A program made the translations under genes and the position numbers. A DNA stretch of 15,281 bases from an uncultured Fretibacterium sp. (GTDB lineage: Bacteria > Synergistota > Synergistia > Synergistales > Aminobacteriaceae): contig CALBPU010000190.1 in assembly GCA_937899395.1 (NCBI GenBank), positions 1 through 15,281 on the forward strand, written 5' to 3'. The notes beneath the pieces were generated by a model. It was not told the origin of the DNA. It saw only the letters and a program-made list of their open reading frames with translations, and made no database searches. Position 1 is the stretch's first letter. Each line of letters opens with the position of its first letter. Shown here piece by piece: positions 1 to 6,394 of this stretch.

Positions 1-991
1 CAGGCTCCATGAATCTGTCCACGATCTTCGCGTTGTCCGCGAGCTTGTAAGGGGACAGGTGGGCATACCGCTGGACCATCGCAGTGGAGTGCCATCCTCC
101 CATTTCCTGTAGCTCGTTTATCGGGACACCGTGCTGTATCAGGACGCTTGCCCAGGTGTGCCTGTTGTCATGCCAGTGGTAGTCTTCTATGCCTGCACGT
201 TCAAGCGCCGCCTTCCAGTGCTGGAAGAACTGGCCGAGCTTCCCGCCTTTGATGTTTGTGAATACATATGTCGGGTGCTTGCCGAAGTTCCTGGACAGAA
301 GCTGCCTGATGGATTCGGTGACGGGGACGACGTGGGTCTGTCCTGCCTTCATTTCAGAACCATCGATTATAATGACGTTGCGTTCGAAGTCTATCTGCCG
401 CCATCTCAGGTTTGTGACGTTGCTGCGTCTCAGCCCGGTCATTATGGAGAACATGAACGGATCCTTGAGATGGGCGGGCAGTTCATCATGCAGCCGCCTG
501 ATCTCAGGCGCTGTCAGGTAACGCACCCGCTTGTGTGGCTGTTTGTATCTGGTGATGGCGGGTTTCCTGTCTAGCCATTCCCAGATTTCAACAGCACGGT
601 TCAGGACTGAATTTATCAGGGCGATGTACCGGTTGGCTGTTGCGGCTGATGTCCTTGCCTTGATTGATTCGATGACGCGGGAGATTTTCCCGTGCGTCAT
701 TTCATCGAGGTAGGTTTTGCCCAGGTACGGGCGAAGGACGCGGATGCAGCTTTTGTCGCTCTCGATGGATTTCTTGTATGCCTTCTCTTTCAGCCAGAGA
801 AGGCAGGCTTCATCCCAGGTGTGCCGTTCCTTTTTCTTGAGGACTGTCGTCTGCCACGATTCGTGTTTCAGTTTATCAAAGAACTGCTGCGCGGACTTCT
901 TGTCCGCAGTGCCAGTAGAGCATCTAATTCGCTCTCCACTCTGCGTTGTGAACGAACACCACCAGATGTCGTTCCTTTTGTATAGTGCCAT
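1..991 (-). CDS. int: Tyrosine recombinase (phage-type integrase), 3' end cut by window edge
   Basis: This is a site-specific tyrosine integrase that would integrate and excise the element together with the excisionase-like protein encoded just upstream. Reading the minus strand from ATG at 991-989 gives 330 uninterrupted codons to the window edge. The N-terminal part (about residues 1-150) looks like an arm-binding plus SAM-like core-binding region. The catalytic domain shows the first Arg in TGLRRSNVTNLRW, the HDNRH motif carrying the second Arg, the GGWHS motif, and the nucleophilic Tyr in QRYAHLSP. The tail after RYAHLSP suggests only a few residues are missing. A GGAGG ribosome site (complement of 1001-1006) lies about 8 bases before the ATG. 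The start lies inside the upstream HTH gene in another frame, so the two overlap by 124 bases. Family assignment is firm; the attachment site is outside the window. Confidence 0.95.
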   Translation of the reverse strand, partial: MALYKRNDIWWCSFTTQSGERIRCSTGTADKKSAQQFFDKLKHESWQTTVLKKKERHTWDEACLLWLKEKAYKKSIESDKSCIRVLRPYLGKTYLDEMTHGKISRVIESIKARTSAATANRYIALINSVLNRAVEIWEWLDRKPAITRYKQPHKRVRYLTAPEIRRLHDELPAHLKDPFMFSIMTGLRRSNVTNLRWRQIDFERNVIIIDGSEMKAGQTHVVPVTESIRQLLSRNFGKHPTYVFTNIKGGKLGQFFQHWKAALERAGIEDYHWHDNRHTWASVLIQHGVPINELQEMGGWHSTAMVQRYAHLSPYKLADNAKIVDRFMEP

Positions 992-1209
992 AGTGTGTTT
1001 TCCTCCGTACTGCTTTCACTACAGCGACTACCTGCCGCTACAGTATCGCCTGTCCTGATGAAGTTGAGCAAGTCTTCTTTGATGAATCTATATCCTCTGC
1101 CGACGATGCGGCCGTACAGCCGCCGTTCCCGGATGAGCTTCTTGATGTGGTTTCTGCTGCATCCAAGGATCTGCATCGCCTGGGTGATGTTGCAGGTCTC
1201 GACGTTCAT
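868..1209 (-). CDS. Excisionase-like helix-turn-helix DNA-binding protein
   Basis: This small 113-residue protein has a MerR/excisionase-type winged helix in its first 52 residues: ITQAMQILGCSRNHIKKLI is the HTH, and RLYGRIVGRGYRF resembles the wing, followed by a short helix. Such proteins bend DNA at attachment sites and steer integrases toward excision, or act as small regulators. The ATG overlaps the TGA of the upstream gene as ATGA, and a GAGGAG site lies upstream, which argues for translational coupling. The C-terminal half (about residues 73-113) is out of frame over the first 124 bases of int and has low complexity, so only the N-terminal domain may matter. Placement next to int supports an Xis role by inference; a plain HTH_17 regulator is the alternative. 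Confidence 0.75.
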   Translation of the reverse strand: MNVETCNITQAMQILGCSRNHIKKLIRERRLYGRIVGRGYRFIKEDLLNFIRTGDTVAAGSRCSESSTEENTLWHYTKGTTSGGVRSQRRVESELDALLALRTRSPRSSSLIN

Positions 1210-1454
1210 CTCTCCAGTCTCCTCAGTCCCTTTTTCAAAGCCTTGATGAATTTGCGGGTTTTTCTGACATCTGACGGATATATGTCAATGCGAAATTTTC
1301 TGTCTAAATATTTCAGTTCAGCCGTCAGGCTTTTTGTCATATATTCATCTTCCGAGAAATAGTGGATTCCGTAGTCTATCCCGGCAAACGCCCCTTTTTC
1401 TGTAAACGGTTTATCCTTTTTCATTTTCAGTCTCGTATTTTTCAACCATCTCAT
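1206..1454 (-). CDS. Small basic hypothetical protein (phage early operon)
   Basis: I do not recognise this protein of up to 82 residues. It is highly charged, with a Lys/Arg-rich C terminus (KFIKALKKGLRRLER) that could contact nucleic acid or a partner. There is no Cys pair, signal peptide or membrane segment. Two starts are possible: ATG at 1454, overlapping the upstream gene by 44 bases, or ATG at 1424 (MKKDKPF), overlapping by 14. Neither has a strong ribosome site, and the shorter form gives the more usual overlap. Its TGA overlaps the excisionase-like gene ATG. It is supported mainly by its position in an unbroken chain of coupled genes and by its clean frame. Confidence 0.55.
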   Translation of the reverse strand: MRWLKNTRLKMKKDKPFTEKGAFAGIDYGIHYFSEDEYMTKSLTAELKYLDRKFRIDIYPSDVRKTRKFIKALKKGLRRLER

Positions 1455-1647
1455 TTATCCGTTCCATAACCATCAATAAGGTTCTTTGACGTTCTCCCTT
1501 TTTTATATCGATGAGGTTTCGAAGTATCAGGAAAATTCCAAACTCCATTGAAAAGTTGAAAATCCAGTCATTATCTTTATGGATATATCTTTTAAAGAAC
1601 TCAGCGGCTTCGGCGACAACATATTTTGAATCGAATTGCTTTCCCAT
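1411..1647 (-). CDS. Small hypothetical protein
   Basis: This 78-residue protein is unrecognised. It has a charged N-terminal helix (AAEFFKRYIHKDNDW), a hydrophobic central segment (FGIFLILRNLIDI) too short and interrupted to call a clear membrane span, and a C-terminal amphipathic helix. The ATG at 1647-1645 is preferred over the GTG one codon earlier because GGAGTGAG sits just upstream and the ATG overlaps the TGA of the zinc-ribbon gene by one base (TGATG). It belongs to the minus-strand early operon. No function can be assigned. Confidence 0.6.
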   Translation of the reverse strand: MGKQFDSKYVVAEAAEFFKRYIHKDNDWIFNFSMEFGIFLILRNLIDIKKGERQRTLLMVMERINEMVEKYETENEKG

Positions 1648-1877
1648 CACTCACTCCATCTCAAGCGTTGGTCACAGTTCTGGCAACGTCCTTCTTTCTT
1701 GTCTGTTCCGTCCACAACACACATGCAGATAGGGCATTCTGAATCTTCTCCCCCCGTGGGAGGTACTGGTATTTCCCGCGTGACTTCTCTGATATGCCAG
1801 ACCAATCCCAAAATACTGTCAGCAGTCTTTTGCAGGTTAATTAACCGTCTTTCCAGATTTTCAAGTTCGTTGTTCAT
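1647..1877 (-). CDS. Small zinc-ribbon protein with N-terminal coiled helix
   Basis: This 76-residue protein has a heptad-like N-terminal helix (LENLERRLINLQKTADSI) followed by a probable zinc ribbon made of CPIC and CQNC pairs about 19 residues apart. Small two-pair Cys proteins of this kind are common in phage early regions and usually bind nucleic acid or protein; the specific role is unknown. I chose ATG at 1877 because GGAG lies six bases upstream. A GTG at 1931 in the same frame would add 18 residues but has no comparable ribosome site. Its stop overlaps the next gene start, so translation is probably coupled. The start lies inside the 24-codon Lar-like fragment. Confidence 0.65.
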   Translation of the reverse strand: MNNELENLERRLINLQKTADSILGLVWHIREVTREIPVPPTGGEDSECPICMCVVDGTDKKEGRCQNCDQRLRWSE

Positions 1878-1935
1878 CTTTGCTCCACGATAGGGGTTGA
1901 CCTCCACAAAACGGACACGGCAACAGTTCACTCAT
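1861..1935 (-). pseudogene. Truncated second Lar-like CPFCGG reading frame (24 codons)
   Basis: Directly after the intact Lar-like gene lies an ATG at 1935-1933 with a well-placed GGAGG five bases upstream. It begins MSELLPCPFCGGQPLSW, closely matching the start of the upstream gene (MNELKPCPFCGG), and stops at TGA 1863-1861 after 24 codons. The second Cys pair and the C-terminal WNRR-type tail expected of the family are absent. I read it as the retained start of a second Lar-like gene whose remainder was lost when the zinc-ribbon gene was joined in another frame. A functional micropeptide with a single Cys pair is possible but less likely. Confidence 0.45.
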
Positions 1936-2131
1936 AAGACCTCCGGTTCCATTTCTCTACAGCCAACTTTGTAATCTGTTCAAGCGTTTTTTGTTCGAAA
2001 ACGTTTTCCGGAGGTCTAAGATAAATCGTTCCGTCACAGCCGTTACATCGAAAATAAAATCCGTTGATGAACTTCCATCCCTCATAGAAGACAGTTCCGC
2101 CACAGAACGGGCATGGTTTCAGTTCATTCAT
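1928..2131 (-). CDS. Lar-like restriction alleviation family protein
   Basis: This 67-residue Cys-rich protein starts MNELKPCPFCGG, has a second pair CNGC, and ends AVEKWNRRSYE, the N- and C-terminal hallmarks of the Lar family. The namesake Lar of the Rac prophage modulates type I restriction-modification to protect unmodified DNA. Most phage homologues are named by similarity only, so anti-restriction activity here is inference. ATG at 2131 is chosen over one 14 codons upstream because a GGGAGAAGGAA ribosome site directly precedes it. It is the first gene of the minus-strand operon, reading from the divergent intergenic region, and its end overlaps the truncated second copy by 8 bases. Confidence 0.75.
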   Translation of the reverse strand: MNELKPCPFCGGTVFYEGWKFINGFYFRCNGCDGTIYLRPPENVFEQKTLEQITKLAVEKWNRRSYE

Positions 2132-2169
2132 TTCCTTCTCCCGTTCTGCCTGTCCAAAAGATAATGAAT

Positions 2170-2186
2170 CCACAGTTGCAATGTGG
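2170..2186. promoter_or_regulatory. Dyad symmetry in the divergent intergenic region, possible operator
   Basis: Between the divergent Lar-like and PrimPol-helicase genes, CCACA and TGTGG flank a 7-base centre containing the palindrome TTGCAA. An extended -10-like TGG-TATTGT follows at 2184-2192, about 16 bases before the AAAGGAG ribosome site of the plus-strand gene. A repressor-type operator controlling both directions would fit the position. This rests on symmetry and location only. Confidence 0.3.
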
Positions 2187-2223
2187 TATTGTTCTCAAAA
2201 TTTTGAAAGGAGCTAAGTGTGTT

Positions 2224-4167
2224 ATGAGTTTTCCCAAACAACTGGACGAATTGAAATCTTTAAGGCAATGGGTCGCGTATAGGCTTATCTGGAACGAAAA
2301 AAAAGGCAAAGCGGACAAACGACCGATCGATCCGCACACAGGTAATGGGGCAAAGGCTAATGACCCTTCAACGTGGGGGAGTTACGACGAGGCTATGAAT
2401 TTTGCTGTACGTCAGGGGTTAATTGCCAGCCAATCTGGCGGAGTCGGTTTCGAGTTCGGGAACGGCTACTGCGGGATCGATCTTGATAACGTGGTGCTTG
2501 AAGACGGGAGGCTGAAGCCTTTTGCTTCGGAAATCGTAAACCTGATGAACTCGTACACGGAATATTCGCCATCAGGGAAAGGACTTCATGTCCTGTGTAA
2601 GCTCTCCGTGAGTCTTTTGGAGTTCGGTACACGTCGCCGGAATGATGAAATCGGCCTTGAAATGTACGATAGCGGGCGTTTTTTCACTGTTACGGGAGAC
2701 GTTTTTGGGGGAGGTGAAGCTAAAGCGGTCGAAAATCGAACGCAGGAGGCTCGAAAAATTTACGAAAGGTATTTTCACGTTGATGGTGTTAAAAATTTAA
2801 ATACGCCCCATTTACGCATGTCTAGCGAGAAATTTTTTGACGGGCTTACGGATAGCGAATTATGGCAGAGAATTTTTAGCTCCCAGCATGGACGTGAAAT
2901 ATTTGATCTGTATCAGGGAAATCTCTCAAGTTACGCTGATGACCATAGCCGTGCTGATTTAGCCTTATGTAGCCATTTAGCTTACTGGACGAACTGCGAT
3001 GAGGCTCGAATGGACAGAATGTTTCGGCAGTCGGGATTAATGCGTCCGAAATGGGACGAAAGACACGGAGCGCAGACTTATGGAGCTATGACGTTAGGAG
3101 TAGCCTTGAGAAGCGTAACGCCTTATATACCTGTGTATTCGTATTCAGATTCACAAATTGCAGAAGCCATTTCATCGAGGTTTATCGATACTCAAAACTT
3201 ATATTCAAAAGTTGAGGCAGAAATGCCGTCTTTGAGGTTTGTCGGGGAGTACTTAGAGCAAAAATTTAAGGGTGATGTAGATAGATTTAGTGGCTATAAG
3301 TATCGTAAGACAGGTTTTAGTAATTTAGACGAAAAAATTAGCCTTTATCCCGGACTTTATGTCTTAGGAGCAGTTTCAAGTTTAGGAAAGACGACTTTTA
3401 TAGGACAGCTTGCAGATCAGTTAGCTGAAGCCGGAGACCATGTTTTATATTTTTCTCTTGAGCAGTCTGAATTTGAATTAGTGAGCAAGGGGATTTCCCG
3501 AATGACAGCACGCGAAAATTTAGAAACGGCTGTTAGTGCTATAAAAATTCGTGAGGGTTATTTATCTGATTCTGTCGAACGGGCAATAGAAAATTATCGC
3601 AGTATAGCAGGTACAGAAGCCATAATTGAGTGTGGATTTGATACTACGGTAGTGACTATAACTGATACTGTTCGAGATTATATTTCTAAAACTGGAATAC
3701 AACCTGTTGTTATTGTGGATTATTTGCAAATAGTTAGGCCTATTGATATTCGTCAGACTGCAAAGGACGCTGTTGACGTTCATGTACGTGCTTTCAAAAA
3801 ATTGCAAGTTGATAATGATTTAGTTGTGATTTTGATTTCGTCTTTGAACCGTGCAAATTATTTGACACCTGTGGATTTTGAAAGTTTCAAAGAGAGTGGA
3901 GGGATTGAATATACGGCGGATGTAATTTGGGGCTTGCAACTTGAAGTTATGAACAGCGAAATTTTTGATGGTGATAAAAAGTTAAAACAGAAGCGCGAAA
4001 TTGTGCGTCAGGCTAAAAATGAAAATCCTCGAAAAATTGAATTAGTTTGTTTGAAAAATCGTTATGGAATATCGAATTATCACTGTGAATTTTTATATTA
4101 TGCTCAATATGATTTGTTTGTGCCTTTAGGGGACGAAAAAACTGAAAAAATACGTATAGTTTTTTGA
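2224..4167 (+). CDS. PrimPol-helicase fusion replication protein (AEP-like primase plus DnaB-like helicase)
   Basis: This 647-residue protein should prime and unwind DNA for autonomous replication of the element. The N-terminal third has archaeo-eukaryotic-type primase motifs: GIDLDN with D86 and D88, the SGKGLH motif with H122, and EMYDSGRFFTVTG with D149. A middle segment (about residues 205-290, ELWQRIF to RPKWDERHG) resembles the linker/helix-bundle domain that follows such primases in phage and plasmid proteins. The C-terminal part is a RecA/DnaB-like motor with Walker A AVSSLGKT (residues 383-390) and Walker B VVIVDYLQ (D499). ATG 2224 is chosen because AAAGGAG lies 11 bases upstream; the frame is open further upstream but overlaps the Lar-like gene. 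The 5' part is near GC-balanced and the 3' part strongly AT-rich. The gene appears intact. Confidence 0.9.
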   Translation: MSFPKQLDELKSLRQWVAYRLIWNEKKGKADKRPIDPHTGNGAKANDPSTWGSYDEAMNFAVRQGLIASQSGGVGFEFGNGYCGIDLDNVVLEDGRLKPFASEIVNLMNSYTEYSPSGKGLHVLCKLSVSLLEFGTRRRNDEIGLEMYDSGRFFTVTGDVFGGGEAKAVENRTQEARKIYERYFHVDGVKNLNTPHLRMSSEKFFDGLTDSELWQRIFSSQHGREIFDLYQGNLSSYADDHSRADLALCSHLAYWTNCDEARMDRMFRQSGLMRPKWDERHGAQTYGAMTLGVALRSVTPYIPVYSYSDSQIAEAISSRFIDTQNLYSKVEAEMPSLRFVGEYLEQKFKGDVDRFSGYKYRKTGFSNLDEKISLYPGLYVLGAVSSLGKTTFIGQLADQLAEAGDHVLYFSLEQSEFELVSKGISRMTARENLETAVSAIKIREGYLSDSVERAIENYRSIAGTEAIIECGFDTTVVTITDTVRDYISKTGIQPVVIVDYLQIVRPIDIRQTAKDAVDVHVRAFKKLQVDNDLVVILISSLNRANYLTPVDFESFKESGGIEYTADVIWGLQLEVMNSEIFDGDKKLKQKREIVRQAKNENPRKIELVCLKNRYGISNYHCEFLYYAQYDLFVPLGDEKTEKIRIVF

Positions 4168-4310
4168 GTCTTTTTACCTCATTTTTAGCATACTTAATTA
4201 TTTCAATCAAATGGTAGCTCCAAAATTAAAAAGTGTTTGATTTTTTATGAAAGTAATGTGTACTTTGCTGTGATTTTTGAGTTTTTTATCTGAATAGCGG
4301 TATATTTTCT

Positions 4311-4940
4311 GTGGGACTTACGAAAGAATTTGATTTGCGGGATTATTTTCCGAGACGAGGATCGGGTGGTAGCGTTTTATATTGCCGAGCAGGAAAATTT
4401 ACGGCTGATTTTTCGGATATGGGTAAGAGAATAGTCTTGAATAAAAAAAATTTGACAGAAGAATCAGTTTTATCAGCGTTACAGCTTGTCAATGCGAAAT
4501 GGGGAGCAACTCAAATAAATGGCTCGGATGAATATATCCCCCTGTGTGTTTCAGTTGCTGTGAAGCACGGCTAAAAAATAGCGAATCCAGATTTAGCAGC
4601 TGAAGTTGAACGCCAAAGAGAAGAACGGTGAGAAAAATTTTTTTCTTATAGGCCAGTAACTATTGATGAAATTGAGAAATTAAATCTTGTTGAAAATCCG
4701 TTGATATATGTAAATCCGAGAAAAGATAATCAGGATTATAAAGGGCAGATTGTTCACGTGGATCGGGCGCGAGGTTATTGTGTTCAGTTAGTAGGTCAGC
4801 GCAGTCTTTTTGTTCATAGGTTAGATAAATTTGATAATTCTCCGAAAGTTGGAGAAATGTTAAAAATTTCGTATGTTGATGAACATCAGAAAGTGAAAGT
4901 CAAATTTCCTGAAAGTAATAGTCGTGTTCTGCATTTGTAA
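4311..4940 (+). pseudogene. LPD7/KfrB-like domain protein, broken by two in-frame stops
   Basis: One frame runs through this stretch with stops at TAA 4572-4574 and TGA 4629-4631. The part before the TAA resembles the large polyvalent protein domain LPD7: KRIVLNKK, then ALQLVNAKWGATQINGSDEY. The text after the stop, KIANPDLAAEVERQREER, completes that domain, so the TAA is a lesion and not a true end. After the TGA the frame continues into a KfrB-like small beta domain (DYKGQIVHVDRARGYCVQ ... VGEMLKISYVD). These domains occur together at the C termini of conjugation/mobilisation proteins such as relaxases. The 5' part is missing, and the apparent GTG start at 4311 has no ribosome site. This looks like a relic of a plasmid-type mobilisation gene; family names are by remembered pattern. 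Confidence 0.6.
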
Positions 4941-4978
4941 ATGTTTGAGGTTTAACAGATTTTTTCTTGTAGGTTAAT

Positions 4979-4994
4979 ATACGTTAAAACGTAT
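4979..4994. repeat. Short perfect inverted repeat upstream of the 5021 gene
   Basis: ATACGT and ACGTAT arms flank a TAAA loop, 27 bases before the ATG at 5021. A regulatory site is possible given its position in an 80-base gap. The arms are only 6 bases in AT-rich DNA, so chance is a fair explanation. Confidence 0.25.
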
Positions 4995-5020
4995 TTTGTA
5001 GAGGTTGAGTAATAGATTAA

Positions 5021-5425
5021 ATGAATAATGTGTTGAGTCAGCATTATCCTGACTATTTTCCACAGGATTGTCCGCCTGACGATGCTAATACAGACGAGAA
5101 GAAACTTTTTCGTTTTTGTGAGGGAATTGTTACTGAAATAGTTAATTTTATCTCTTACTATCAGAAATTTCCTGAGAAATATAAAGGAAAAATTAATGCT
5201 TATGGCCTTTCTGTTTTGCAGAGTAGAGATGATTGTTTGCTTGCATATAGAAAGTTTTCGTATTTGAGAAAATATAAGTCGATAGCGCAAGGTGTAACTA
5301 ATTTTGATAGAGGTTCTTGGAAAGTTACTCAGGGAAAAATTAGTCCTGCTCACGTAACATGGTGGGTGTGTGATGGTGTAAAGCCAAATAGTTTTTTTGA
5401 ATTTGATATTTTAACTGGTGATTAA
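5021..5425 (+). CDS. Hypothetical protein (CPPDDA ... HVTWW family)
   Basis: This intact 134-residue soluble protein has the N-terminal pattern YPDYFPQDCPPDDA, a central YGLSVLQSRDDC segment and a C-terminal HVTWWVCDGVKPNSFFEF. I have an impression of a widespread uncharacterised family with the same layout, but I know of no established function. There is no signal peptide, membrane segment or recognisable catalytic motif. The ribosome site before ATG 5021 is weak. The next gene begins one base after its stop, so the two are probably cotranscribed and may work as a pair. Their place next to an XRE regulator and an RM locus suggests accessory cargo, possibly defence or toxin-immunity related, by context only. 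Confidence 0.6.
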   Translation: MNNVLSQHYPDYFPQDCPPDDANTDEKKLFRFCEGIVTEIVNFISYYQKFPEKYKGKINAYGLSVLQSRDDCLLAYRKFSYLRKYKSIAQGVTNFDRGSWKVTQGKISPAHVTWWVCDGVKPNSFFEFDILTGD

Positions 5426-5426
5426 T

Positions 5427-6044
5427 ATGGATGATGTATTTAATACTATTAAGGGTATTGGAGAATTAAAATATAAAAATATTTATGGTTTTTATGATGA
5501 ACCCTTGATGTTTTCTTGTTATTCTGCGACAGGCGGTTTATATTTTATACTTCGATTACCTTCTGATGATGAACAGTGGCTTGCTGTGGAGGTTTCTAAG
5601 TATAGATTAGAACTTCTCGAAAGTAATAATATGGAGATACGTTTACCATTTATAAATCCTGAAAATGGATATTTATATCGTCTTTATAATAATGATTTAG
5701 AATTTCTTACACCTAATCAGCTTACGGATGATATGCTCCCGTATTCAGGTGAATATCTTGATTATGAAAGTGAACTACAATAACAGAGTAAAGAAGTTAA
5801 AAAAGAAGAAATATATGATGGTGAACTTATGGGGATTGATATTGATACAAATCAATTTAATTTTATTTTTCTTGAAGCTGCTAAAAGAGGAAAGATTATC
5901 GGCAAAGTTTCTCCTGAATTAGCAAATAGAAGTTTTGTAGTTCCAAGTATAACAAGCGTAAAAGTTGAAACAACGATAAGTTTTGACAAAATGTCTGGAG
6001 ATGAAAAACATACGTTTATATTATTAGATGTGTTAGATAGGTAA
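5427..6044 (+). pseudogene. Hypothetical protein (DUF6575-like), split by in-frame TAA
   Basis: The first 118 codons (ATG 5427, just after the preceding stop) encode a soluble alpha/beta protein with segments ELKYKNIYGFYDEPLMFSC, LRLPSDDEQWLAVEVS and LPFINPENGYLYRLYN, ending YSGEYLDYESELQ at TAA 5781-5783. The same frame then continues QSKEVKKEEIYDGELMGIDI and onward to TAA at 6044, giving about 205 codons in total. The two halves together match the layout I remember for DUF6575-like proteins (a WLY/ENP domain, a GEYLD linker, then a second domain), so I treat the TAA as a nonsense lesion. The alternative is two genes, with a second start at ATG 5829, which lacks a clear ribosome site. Function is unknown. 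Confidence 0.5.
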
Positions 6045-6056
6045 CAGTGATATTTT

Positions 6057-6322
6057 ATGAGGATAACTATAAACGATAAATTAGAAGCCATTAATTTTAT
6101 GAGTGGTGATGAAATTCAAGAACTTAAATTTCAGTTGGCGAAAGCTATGCTTGTTGGCAGAAAAAAAAGACATTTTTCTCAAAAACAGCTTTCTGAAGTA
6201 ACAGGCGTTACTCAAGTAGATATTATCAGATATGAATCAGGTGAGGGAAATCAGATACAATATGTTGGATTGCCGAAGGTTTAGGTATGAATCTAAAACT
6301 ATTTTTTGAAGATTTTTTATAG
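6057..6322 (+). pseudogene. XRE-family HTH regulator/antitoxin, frameshifted near its C terminus
   Basis: The frame from ATG 6057 gives a typical XRE helix-turn-helix (LVGRKKRHFSQKQLSEVTG, then QVDIIRYESGEGN). After AAT at 6251 it drifts into QIQYVGLPKV and stops at 6284. The expected family ending is found one frame over: IAEGLGMNLKLFFEDFL from ATT 6269 to TAG 6320-6322. The gap between the two conserved parts is 17 bases where about 24 are usual, so a small deletion of about 7 bases probably caused the shift. The DNA-binding domain is complete, so the shortened protein might still bind DNA. Such proteins often serve as antitoxins; no partner toxin is seen nearby. Confidence 0.6.
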
Positions 6323-6394
6323 CGATTAAATTTAGAAAGCGATGGTTAAGTCTGAAAAAGTTCAATATTATGATTATACGAAAAAATTATAGAG

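Noticed and set aside
131..1058. Plus-strand reading frames over the first kilobase
   Set aside because: They are shadows of the minus-strand integrase, whose translation shows all family motifs.
4136..4165. AAAAAACT ... AGTTTTTT hairpin at the end of the PrimPol-helicase gene as a terminator
   Set aside because: The arms are almost all A-T and lie within the coding sequence with a 14-base loop; stability would be poor.
4168..4310. Gene or promoter in the gap before the LPD7-like relic
   Set aside because: Only very short frames and AT-rich sequence; no convincing -35/-10 pair or domain match.
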